A DNA stretch of 64,000 nt. Source: Macrostomum hystrix. Lineage: Eukaryota; Platyhelminthes; Macrostomidae. Positions 35,316-44,861 of the stretch are shown piece by piece; the first letter of the stretch is position 1; each line of letters starts with the position of its first letter. The notes under the pieces are model-generated. The model did no database searches. It was not told the origin of the DNA and saw only the letters and a list, made by a program, of their open reading frames with translations. The translations under genes and the position numbers were made by a program. The stretch covers positions 7,854,001 to 7,918,000 of the forward strand of contig CATNEN010000025.1 in NCBI GenBank assembly GCA_950097015.1, in the 5' to 3' direction.

Positions 35316-35689
35316 AGATCTTTTGTTTCTATTCACAATCGCTAGTTTTGCGCGTAGAATAGGTTTCCTTATTGGGCACCTCACAACGTCCCTACAATAT
35401 AGACTGGTATTAATGTCGGCTTAAACAATTGAACTTCATCATGCACAACAGAGACTAATGCTTTCAGTTTGTTTTTGTTTTGTTTTCTTTCAATCAAAAC
35501 TTGTATGCCATTTTTCTGTCTGTGTGTGTGGCATTTCTTTTTGTAGTCCCTTTATTTGCTGCCAGAATTCTGGTCAATCCCTGTCTTTATGCCATTTCCT
35601 CTCTCCATCTCGACTCCTTCTGTGTGCTATTATTCTATTGCTTTTCTCTGTCTCTCTTGCTCCTTACATTGTACAACTCTCTCCAGGCG
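35316..35689. other. Spacer between arrays, no gene
   Basis: Pyrimidine-rich towards its right end. Frames that run into the next array are not supported by any recognisable protein sequence. Confidence 0.4.
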
Positions 35690-36108
35690 CTTCTTCTCTT
35701 TCTCCCCGTCTGTTCTCTTTCTCCCCCTGTCTGTTCTCTATCTACCCCGTCTGTTCTCTTTCTCCCCCTGTCTGTTCTCTATCTACCCCGTCTGTTCTCT
35801 TTCTCCCCCTGTCTGTTCTCTATCTACCCCGTCTGTTCTCTTTCTCCCCCTGTCTGTTCTCTATCTACCCCGTTTGTTCTCTATCTACCCCGTCTGTTCT
35901 CTTTCTACCCCGTCTGTTCTCTATCTACCCCGTCTGTTCTCTTACTCCCCCGTCTGTTCTCTTTCTCCCCCCGTCTGTTCTCTTTCTACCCCGTCTGTTC
36001 TCTTTCTCCCCCTGTCTGTTCTCTTACTCCCCCGTCTGTTCTCTTTCTCCCCCCCGTCTGTTCTCTTTCTACCCCGTCTGTTCTTTTTCTCACCCGTCTG
36101 TTCTCTTT
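35690..36108. repeat. 20-bp pyrimidine-rich minisatellite, about 20 copies
   Basis: The unit is ctaccccgtctgttctctat, with ctcccc and ctccccc variants. The strand is almost pure pyrimidine apart from g and a at two positions. All three plus-strand frames are open (VCSLSP, LFSFSP, SVLFLP), which is an artefact. Confidence 0.95.
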
Positions 36109-36489
36109 ATTCCCTTATTCTCCTTGCATAGAAGAGAATATTTCTCCCCATTGTTATTTTCTCTTCTCTCCAGGTCTCATTTCCCTTCTATCTCGTCGTT
36201 TTTTTCAGCTTCAGCTTCCTATTTTTAAACCCGCTAATATAAAAAAACAAGTCGTTTTCCGAATTTTTAAGTCGGTAATTTTTTCTGTGAAAATGAAATG
36301 CTTTCAGTTTATTCCGATTTTTAAGCCTGAATTTCTGCGCTCTTGTGAGCTTCTAGTAGCGATTGAGTGCATAGTACAGCTGAAACTACCTGTTTTGTAA
36401 TATTATCATTTTTAATGTAACAGTGCGTGATATTAGTAAAAAAATATGCCTCAATCAATTAGCATCCACGAAGACTCACAAAAAGCCAA
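36109..36489. other. Spacer, no recognised feature
   Basis: AT-rich sequence without coding or repeat structure. Confidence 0.4.
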
Positions 36490-37775
36490 ACTTCAGGGAA
36501 GTGAAAACTTCAGGGAAGTGAAAACTTCAGGGAAGTGAAAACTTCAGAGAAGTGAAAACTTCAGAGAAGTGAAAACTTCAGGGAAGTGAAATTCTTCAGG
36601 GAAGTGAAAACTTCAGGGAAGTGAAAACTTCAGGAAAGTGAAAACTTCAGGAAAGTGAAAACTTCAGGGAAGTTAATACTTCAGGGAAGTTAATACTTCA
36701 GGGAAGTGAAAACTTCAGGGAAGTGAAAACTTTAGGGAAGTGAAAACTTCAGGGAAGTGAAAACTTCAGGGAAGTGAAAATCTTCAGGGAAGTGAAAACT
36801 TTAGGGAAGTGAAAACTTTAGGGAAGTGAAAACTTCAGGGAAGTGAAAACTTCAGGGAAGTGAAAACTTCAGGGAAGTGAAAACTTCCGAGAAGTGAAAA
36901 CTTCAGGGATGTGAAAACTTCAGGGAAGTTAATACTTCAGGGAAGTTAATACTTCAGGGAAGTTAATACTTCAGGGAAGTGAAAACTTCAGGGAAGTTAA
37001 TACTTCAGGGAAGTTAATACTTCAGGGAAGTGAAAACTTCAGGGAAATTAATACTTTAGGGAAGTGAAAACTTTAGGGAAGTGAAAACTTCAGGGAAGTG
37101 AAAACTTCAGGGAAGTGAAAACTTCAGGGAAGTGAAAACTGCAGGGAAGTGAAAACTTCAGGGAAGTGAAAACTTCAGGGAAGTGAAAACTTCAGAGAAG
37201 TGAAAACTTCCGAGAAGTGAAAACTTCAGGGATGTGAAAACTTCAGGGAAGTTAATACTTCAGGGAAGTTAATACTTCAGGGAAGTGAAAACTTCAGGGA
37301 AGTTAATACTTCAGGGAAGTTAATACTTCAGGGAAGTGAAAACTTCAGGGAAATTAATACTTTAGGGAAGTGAAAACTTTAGGGAAGTGAAAACTTCAGG
37401 GAAGTGAAAACTTCAGGGAAGTGAAAACTTCAGGGAAGTGAAAACTTCAGGGAAGTGAAAACTTCAGGGAAGTGAAAACTGCAGGAAAGTGAAAACTGCA
37501 GGAAAGTGAAAACTGCAGGAAAGTGAAAACTTCAGGAAAGTGAAAACTTCAGGGAAGTGAAAACTTCAGGAAAGTGAAAACTTCAGGGAAGTTAATACTT
37601 CAGGAAAGTGAAAACTTCAGGGAAGTTAATACTTCAGGGAAGTTAATACTTCAGGGAAGTGAAAACTTCAGGGAAGTGAAAACTTTAGGGAAGTGAAAAC
37701 TTCAGGGAAGTGAAAACTTCAGGGAAGTGAAAATCTTCAGGGAAGTGAAAACTTTAGGGAAGTGAAAACTTCAGG
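36490..37775. repeat. 17-bp minisatellite, about 75 copies, with a 323-bp higher-order repeat
   Basis: The unit is gggaagtgaaaacttca. Distinct variants (gagaagtgaaaacttcc, gggatgtg, gttaatac) recur in the same order. The gggatg variant occurs at 36906 and again at 37229, 323 bases apart, which is 19 units. Blocks of about 19 units were therefore copied together. Confidence 0.95.
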
Positions 37776-38264
37776 CAAGCATTAGCTGTACTCTTAGAAT
37801 TCACTTGGAATTCATTGTTGTCTTTTTTAACTTTTTGCAGCTTCAAAACGGACCACACTAAAGTCAAATCAAGTGTCCCTTTTTGGCTCAAATATGTTTA
37901 GTCTCATTAACGAGTTAACGAGTTTTTGCCGTGCTGGCCGTTGTGGAGCTAGTGTTTTCTTAGAACTAATCATAGCGAGATTTTGTATTTTTTCAGCATA
38001 GTTGTAACGCTTTTATCATTCGTTCACTGCAGCTTAATGAACATTGCAACCTTTGAGTCGATAATTCTTGGCATACACATTTTGCGCCGATTCAATAAAA
38101 ATAATAAATAGATGCCTGTTATTTGTGTTTTCAAAGTCCTCGTTCTGAAATTTCCTGTCTTTTTTAGATTTTCTATTGTTTTTAACTTTATCTCTTACTG
38201 CTTTTAATGTCAGGAATTCGACATTTCATGGCTAGACATTTTACGCTTGCTGAGATTAGAGACT
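37776..38264. other. Spacer, no recognised feature
   Basis: No coding signal, repeat or element recognised. Confidence 0.4.
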
Positions 38265-39322
38265 GTGAGCAGTGAGATTTTGAGCAGGGATGGTGTGAGA
38301 TTCTGAGCTGGGAGGGTGTGAGATTCTGAGCTGGGAGGGTATGAGATTCTGAGCTGCGAGGGTGTGAGATTCTGAGCTGGGAGGGTGTGAGATTCTGAGC
38401 TGGAGGGTGAGATTCTGAGCTGGGAGGGTGTGAGATTCTGAGCTGGGAGGGTGTGAGATTCTGGACTGGGGGGAGATTCTGGACTGGGAGGGTGCGAGAT
38501 TCTGGACTGGGAGGGTGTGAGATTCTGAGCTGGGAGGGTGTGAGATTCTGAGCTGGGAGGGTGTGAGATTCTGAGCTGGGAGGGTGAGATTCTGGACTGG
38601 GGGGGGGGAGATTCTGGACTGGGAGGGTGCGAGATTCTGGACTGGGAGGGTGTGAGATTCTGGACTGGGGGGAGATTCTGGACTGGGAGGGTGTGAGATT
38701 CTGGACTGGGGGGGGAGATTCTGGACTGGGAGGGTGCGAGATTCTGGACTGGGAGGGTGTGAGATTCTGGACTGGGGGGGAGATTCTGGACTGGGAGGGT
38801 GTGAGATTCTGGACTGGGGGGGGGAGATTCTGGACTGGGAGGGTGCGAGATTCTGGACTGGGAGGGTGTGAGATTCTGGACTGGGGGGGGGAGATTCTGG
38901 ACTGGGAGGGTGCGAGATTCTGGACTGGGAGGGTGTGAGATTCTGAGCTGGGAGGGTGTGAGATTCTGGACTGGGAGGGTGTGAGATTCTGAGCTGGGAT
39001 GGTGTGAGATTCTGAGCTGGGAGGGTGTGAGATCTGGACTGGGAGGGTGTGAGATTCTGGACTGGGAGGGTGTGAGATTCTGAGCTGGGAGGGTGTGAGA
39101 TTCTGAGCTGGGAGGGTGTGAGATTCTGAGCTGGGAGGGTGTGAGATTCTGAGCTGGGAGGGTGTGAGATTCTGAGCTGGGAGGGTGTGAGATTCTGGAC
39201 TGGGGGGAGATTCTGGACTGGGAGGGTGTGAGATTCTGAGCTGGGAGGGTGTGAGATTCTGAGCTGGGAGGGTGTGAGATTCTGAGCTGGGAGGGTGTGA
39301 GATTCTGAGCTGGGAGCATGCT
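38265..39322. repeat. 23-bp G-rich minisatellite, about 46 copies
   Basis: The unit is tgagattctgagctgggagg plus gtg. A second version has tctggactgg, and some copies are shortened to runs such as ggggggggag. Each unit has GGGAGGG on the plus strand, so there are dozens of closely spaced G tracts. The complementary strand is open (SQLRISHPPS), which is spurious. Confidence 0.95.
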
Positions 39323-39726
39323 GCCTATGATTTGCAAAAAACGGTAATGCCTTGTATGCTAACTGATTATGCGACGTGCAAACGGTCTGTTTAGAAATGA
39401 TGCACGGTATTGTAGGCTCTTAACTACATATCTAGAGTCTGTTATTATCCTGAGTTCATTTTTATCATGCCCATGTGGTGCTAGACGGGTCTGTCGTTTA
39501 GACGGGTCGGGTCGGCCTGATAAGAAATATTTCCGGGTTCGCGCAGATAACTTTGATGTGGCTTGTCCTCGTATCTGGCCTACATATTTAGCTAGTTAAT
39601 GCGCCACGTGACTCAGAATGCATCAGAACTAGCTGCACTTGCCTCTTTTAGATAAACAAATTGTGCGCGCTACAGCATTGCATGGAGCATTTAGCCAGCA
39701 CGTGCTCTTTGCTTACTGCTGTTAAT
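39323..39726. other. Spacer, no recognised feature
   Basis: Mixed-composition unique sequence. No convincing coding exon. Confidence 0.4.
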
Positions 39727-39885
39727 AATAATAATAATTGCTCTGCAGGCGATGGCGCATCGTTTGGTGACACCAGAACCACAGCGAGGATCGGCAATTC
39801 TGCCCATTCCGCTGACTCCTGAGCACACACGTACACATAGATACCGTAGGCATACGTAAAGGTGTGTACATCTGCACTGATTTTC
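39727..39885 (-). mobile_element. SINE family A, 3' fragment
   Basis: An aataataata tail, then ggtgacaccagaaccacagc, caattctgcccatt, ctgactcctgagcacacac and gtgtgtacatctgcactga match the 3' half of the family in reverse complement. The SINE sequence stops within a few bases of the start of the 30-bp array. Confidence 0.85.
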
Positions 39886-39892
39886 ATTACTT

Positions 39893-40892
39893 TCATGCTG
39901 CCACTCTCCCAGACCCTCAGTTTCATGCTGCCACTCTCCCAGACCCTCAGTTTCATGCTGCCACTCTCCCAGACCCTCAGTTTCATGCTGCCACTCTCCC
40001 AGACCCTCAGTTTCATGCTGCCACTCTCCCAGACCCTCAGTTTCATGCTGCCACTCTCCCAGACCCTCAGTTTCATGCTGCCACTCTCCCAGACCCTCAG
40101 TTTCATGCTGCCACTCTCCCAGACCCTCAGTTTCATCCTGCCGCTCTCCCAGACCCTCACTTTCATGCTGCCACTCTCCCAGACCCTCAGTTTCATGCTG
40201 CCACTCTCCCAGACCCTCAGTTTCATGCTGCCACTCTCCCAGACCCTCAGTTTCATGCTGCCACTCTCCCAGACCCTCAGTTTCATGCTGCCACTCTCCC
40301 AGACCCTCAGTTTCATGCTGCCACTCTCCCAGACCCTCAGTTTCATGCTGCCACTCTCCCAGACCCTCAGTTTCATGCTGCCACTCTCCCAGACCATCAG
40401 TTTCTTGCTGCCACTCTCCCAGACCCTCATGCAGTTTCATGCTGCCACTCTCCCTGACCCTCAGTTTCATGCTGCCACTCTCCCAGACCCTCAGTTTCAT
40501 GCTGCCACTCTCCCTGACCATCAGTTTCTTGCTGCCACTCTCCCTGACCCTCCGTTTCATGCTGCCACTCTCCCAGACCCTCAGTTTCATGCTGCCACTC
40601 TCCCTGACCCTCAGTTTCATGCTGCCACTCTCCCAGACCCTCAGTTTCATGCTGCCACTCTCCCTGACCCTCAGTTTCATGCTGCCACTCTCCCTGACCC
40701 TCAGTTTCTTGCTGCCACTCTCCCAGACCATCAGTTTCATGCTGCCACTCTCCCAGACCATCAGTTTCTTGCTGCCACTCTCCCAGACCCTCAGTTTCAT
40801 GCTGCCACTCTCCCAGACCCTCAGTTTCATGCTGCCACTCTCCCAGACCCTCAGTTTCATGCTGCCACTCTCCCAGACCCTCAGTTTCATCT
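39893..40892. repeat. 30-bp minisatellite, about 33 copies, highly homogeneous
   Basis: The unit contains tttcatgctgccactctccc and agaccctcag. The first half (to about 40380) is nearly invariant. After an irregular unit at 40425-40436 the second half alternates agaccc and tgaccc versions. All frames on both strands are open (HAATLPDPQF plus, WESGSMKLRV minus), which is spurious. Confidence 0.96.
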
Positions 40893-41124
40893 AGGTGATT
40901 TAGTTGGCCACAGAGTGTAACTACGCTCGCAATTTAAAATAGGCATGACTAATTAATACGTCAACAAAGTTCCTCTTTTCATGCCGTAAACTTAATGAAG
41001 TCTAGCAGGTTTCTGCGCAGTTTGTTTTTGAAAACGATTTTTTACAATTCTTGGAAATTGTTCTCCTTTCGAAGCTTAGATTAAGTACGAGCACTTAAGT
41101 CGCGAAAAAAGCCGAACTGTTGAT
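40893..41124. other. Spacer, no recognised feature
   Basis: Short AT-rich stretch between two arrays. Confidence 0.4.
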
Positions 41125-41375
41125 GAAGTATGAGGGAGACTTGTGGGTGCAATAGACACACGAATGAGGGAGACTTGTGGGTGCAATAGACACGCGAATG
41201 AGGGAGGCTTGTGGGTGCTATAGACACACGAATGAGGGAGACTTGTGGGTGCAATAGACACACGAATGAGGGAGACTTGTGGGTGCAATAGACACACGAA
41301 TGAGGGAGACTTGTGGGTGCAATAGACACACGAATGAGGGAGACTTGTGGGTGCAATAGAGACACGAATGAGTGG
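41125..41375. repeat. 34-bp minisatellite, about 7 copies
   Basis: The unit contains tgtgggtgcaatagacacac and gaatgagggagact. Copies are nearly identical. Confidence 0.93.
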
Positions 41376-41977
41376 GATTTTAGTGGCCATGGATGAAGTA
41401 GCGATCAAAGTTTTCATGTTTTTTATAAGCATTCTTTGTCATCAAATGTGCCATGCATTACAAGTATTCTTTAAACTTTGAGTTTAATCGAGTTGAAAAC
41501 TGACAGCGACTGGCAATGTCGCATTGCTCGAGAATGACCCAGTGAAATCCAGAGACCAATGTGGATTGAGCAGGCTGCTTCTCGAGCTGCTTAGATTGTG
41601 CTTAGTTCATTTGGCTTGATTTGAAATGACATTTCAGAACTGCAAAATGCGTGTCATTTTCTGTCTGCATTATATTGTACTATAAAGTTGAAGTTGCTAT
41701 AGGAAGTACTGCAATTTGCACCTGTGTCCTTCAAATTTCCAGTGTCCTTTGCTAGGGCCGCAAAATGCCGGCTTTTGTCAGGTCTGAAATTAACCGAAAG
41801 CGAAAAAAAAGAGGAGGAAAGAGAGGAAGAGAGACAAGCCAAACAAAAGCGACAACAGCTGCCACGTGGACCTATTTTGTTACTTTGCTGCAAATGCGAA
41901 GTTAAGCGAGACAGAACTGCTTACAATTCGCCACTTATACAAATCGTTCCTTGTAATACGACCGCGTTGGATTTGCC
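41376..41977. other. Intergenic DNA upstream of the unidentified gene
   Basis: A short lysine/glutamate-rich frame near 41790-41860 has low complexity and no recognisable protein. Otherwise nothing is seen. Confidence 0.35.
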
Positions 41978-41985
41978 TATATAAA
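41978..41985 (+). promoter_or_regulatory. TATA-box candidate
   Basis: TATATAAA lies about 70 bases before an ATG at 42051 and 323 bases before the better-context ATG at 42308. The position is compatible with a start site near 42010. The link to the coding exon is inferred. Confidence 0.4.
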
Positions 41986-42307
41986 TATGTCTACCAACTG
42001 GGCTAGTTGTCCAACGAAATGTACCAATCGCAAGTCTGTCATCTCGGGACATGACTCAGATATCTCCGCCGAGCTACTCAGAGTCGGAGCGACAGCAGTG
42101 GTCTAGTCGGCTTCTGTACCTGGTAACCGCGACTATCTGCATCGAGGAGGCTAGCGAGAGACACGACCGCTGCGCCGGCTGTCCCGTCTGCGCCGGTGCT
42201 AGGCGGGTGTCCAGCGCTGCTCGGGCCCGTCGCATTGCCCGCAGCTACGCCGCCGCCGCAGCCAAAGACACCAAAACTCATCGCTTTTTCTTCTTAAAAG
42301 TGTCGCC

Positions 42308-42690
42308 ATGGAGAGGAACAGCGCGACTAATTCGCCTGACGCTCGAGCCCTTGACGAAGCTCTGCCTGCCCTGTCCCAGACTGTTCGGCAGGAGCAGCTG
42401 GTCTGGCTGCTCATTGAAGGAACTCCAGGAAGTGAAGGACGCTCTGCTGTGTCAGGCCAGCGTCATTGGCAACAACGCGGTTTGGTGCGTCGATTTGCTG
42501 TCCGCCGTGTCCAATCTGCGATGCGGACTCAGCCAGCTGTTTCGCTTGGACAGCAGCGAGACCAGCCGGCTGATGGTGGACACTCTGCAGGTCAGCGGCT
42601 TCGCCATGGATGTGGCTAAACGCGTTGATCGGGAAACCGGGCAGAAGCTCAAAGACTTGGCTGCTAGGGACTGCAGAGGGTGGCTGGTTG
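42308..42690 (+). CDS. Unidentified protein, first coding exon, with a frame break
   Basis: ATG at 42308 has a strong context (cgccATGG) and opens MERNSATNSPDARALDEALP and QEQLVWLLIE. At about 42418 the GC-rich, codon-biased reading moves to another frame, continuing ELQEVKDALLCQASVIGNN, LLSAVSNLRCGLSQLFRLDS and FAMDVAKRVDRETGQKLKDL. One extra G in GAAGGAAC would explain the shift. No intron fits, so it is a sequencing error, an allele or a pseudogene. The second frame is also open upstream to 42051. A donor is likely near 42679-42690 or at CAG|GTCAGC (42594), before the 19-bp array. Later exons were not found. The sequence suggests amphipathic helices; I do not recognise the family. Confidence 0.5.
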
Positions 42691-42736
42691 GTGTCAGGCA
42701 TGCGATCCTGATTGCACCCCAGACTGCACATCCCAT

Positions 42737-43360
42737 CCTGTCTAGCAGGTTAGACCCTGTCTAGCAGGTTAGACCCTGTCTAACAGGTTAGACCCTGTCT
42801 AGCAGGTTAGACCCTGTCTAACAGGTTAGACCCTGTCTAGCAGGTTAGACCCTGTCTAACAGGTTAGATTCTGTCTAACAGGTTAGATCCTGTCTAACAG
42901 GTTAGAATCCTGTCTAACAGGTTAGATCCTGTCTAACAGGTTAGAATCCTGTCTAAAAGGTTAGATCCTGTCTAACTGGTTAGAATCCCGTCTAACAGGT
43001 TAGATTCTGTCTAACAGTTTAGATCTTGTCTAACAGGTTAGATTCTGTCTAACAGGTTAGATTCTGTCTAACAGGTTAGATCCTGTCTAACTGGTTAGAT
43101 ACTGTCTAACAGATCAGAATCCTGTCTAGCAAGTTAGATCCTGTCTAACAGGTTAGATTCTGTCTAACAGGTTAGATCCTGTCTAACAGGTTAGAATCCT
43201 GTCTAACAGGTTAGATTCTGTCAAACAGGTTAGATCCTGTCTAACAGGTTAGACCCTGTCTAGCAGGTTAGACCCTGTCTAACAGGTTAGATTCTGTCTA
43301 ACAGGTTAGATCCTGTCTAACAGGTTAGATCTTGTCTAACAGGTTAGACCATGTCTTATG
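42737..43360. repeat. 19-20 bp minisatellite, about 32 copies
   Basis: The unit is tctaacaggttagatcctg, with tctagcagg and accctg versions at the left end and atcctg or attctg versions later. It is placed just after the unidentified coding exon and is probably its intron. Nearly every unit contains CAGGTTAG, a splice-donor-like sequence in the sense direction. Confidence 0.95.
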
Positions 43361-43849
43361 GACCCAAAAAATCTCAAATTTTTCAATCATTCATTTGTCT
43401 GTAATTCATTCAGATTGCACCCTTCAGCCTAGTATATAGCAATTCAGTCACAGTAATCACGTGTCTATTTTAGTAACCATCCATTCTTACTTATCTTGCT
43501 TTCAATTTCGATGCGCATTCAGTTTCGGCCAGTGTAACATAAAAATACACTTGTCAATATAGCCTTGCCCAAGCTGTTTGCCAGTGTAAAATATATGACA
43601 TCCTTGTTTTCGGTGGATTCCGTGTGACAGGCGTTTTGACATCGTCTGATTCATTTATTATTTTTAGAAATTACACATACCTGCGAACTTCCGCCGTTTA
43701 TAAGTTCAGTACAGAACTGCTACGAGCGTGTTACCATGCGGCCCACTCGCTAATTACCCAAAAGTAAATGAACCCCCAAACACCAAACAAGATCAGACAC
43801 ACCCACGCTCCACTCACAGTATCCCAAAGTCCACACTCACAGTCCACAA
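43361..43849. other. Spacer, no recognised feature
   Basis: No coding exon or element was recognised between the two arrays. Confidence 0.4.
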
Positions 43850-44698
43850 TCTACACCCCACAATCCACAATCCATAATCTACACTCCACACTCCACACTC
43901 CACACTCCACACTCCACACTCCACAATCCACACTCCACAATCCTCACTCCACACTCCACACCCCACAATCCACACTCCACAATCCACACTCCACACTCCA
44001 CACTCCACAATCCACAATCCACACTCCACAATCCACACTCCACACCCCACAATCTTCACTCCACAATCCACAATCCACACTCCACAATCCACACTCCACA
44101 ATCCAAACTCCACAATCCACAATCCACACTCCACAATCCACACTCCACACTCCACAATCCACACTCCACAATCCACACTACACAATCCACACTCCACAAT
44201 CCACACTACACAATCCACACTCCACAATCCACAATCCACAATCTTCACTCCACAATCCACAATCCATACCCCACAATCTTCACTCCACAATCCACAATCC
44301 ACACCCCACAATCTTCACTCCACAATCCACAATCCACAATCCACAATCTTCACTCCACAATCCACAATCCATACCCCACAATCCACAATCCACAATCTTC
44401 ACTCCACAATCCACAATCCATACCCCACAATCTTCACTCCACAATCCACAATCCACACCCCACAATCTTCACTCCACAATCCACAATCCACAATCCACAA
44501 TCTTCACTCCACAATCCACAATCCATACCCCACAATCCACAATCCACAATCTTCACTCCACAATCCACAATCCATACCCCACAATCCACAATCCACAATC
44601 TTCACTCCACAATCCACAATCCATACCCCACAATCTTCACTCCACAATCCACAATCCACACCCCACAATTTTCACTCCACAATCCACAATCCACAATC
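43850..44698. repeat. Heptamer-based repeat (cacaatc/cacactc) with 35-bp higher-order units
   Basis: The array is built from seven-base words cacaatc, cacactc, cataccc and ttcactc. In the right half these form longer blocks with cacaatcttcactc followed by repeated cacaatc words. The strand is strongly asymmetric, with almost no G. The array ends about 160 bases before the ion-channel start codon. Confidence 0.95.
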
Positions 44699-44745
44699 CC
44701 CTTCTTTCGCTTTCCTTTTGGCGATGGGCCGGGAAAGTTTGTCAA

Positions 44746-44819
44746 CCAATAGCGGCAGGACTCTGCCGGGACACTGGGATATCAGTGGGAGGGATAAAGG
44801 GTATTTCCAGCCTATTTAA
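44746..44819 (+). promoter_or_regulatory. Ion-channel gene promoter candidate (CCAAT and TATA-like)
   Basis: CCAAT at 44746-44750 and TATTTAA at 44813-44819 precede the start codon at 44862 with plausible spacing. The heptamer array ends just upstream. Assignment is by motif and position only. Confidence 0.45.
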
Positions 44820-44861
44820 CCGCATCCGCTGATACAGAGAGGGAGAACTATTCTTGGAAAT

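Noticed and set aside
35458-36400. Three overlapping plus-strand frames rich in leucine, serine and cysteine
   Set aside because: All three frames are open because the pyrimidine-rich 20-bp unit has no stops; flanking sequence has no recognisable protein.
39648-40920. Open frames on both strands (HAATLPDPQF; WESGSMKLRV) over the 30-bp array
   Set aside because: Equal openness in all frames on both strands marks a tandem-repeat artefact; no unique coding domain is attached.
42308-42500. Similarity to ROGDI (WLL followed by a KELQ-like helix)
   Set aside because: The match is limited to a few residues around one helix and the following sequence does not fit; too weak to name.
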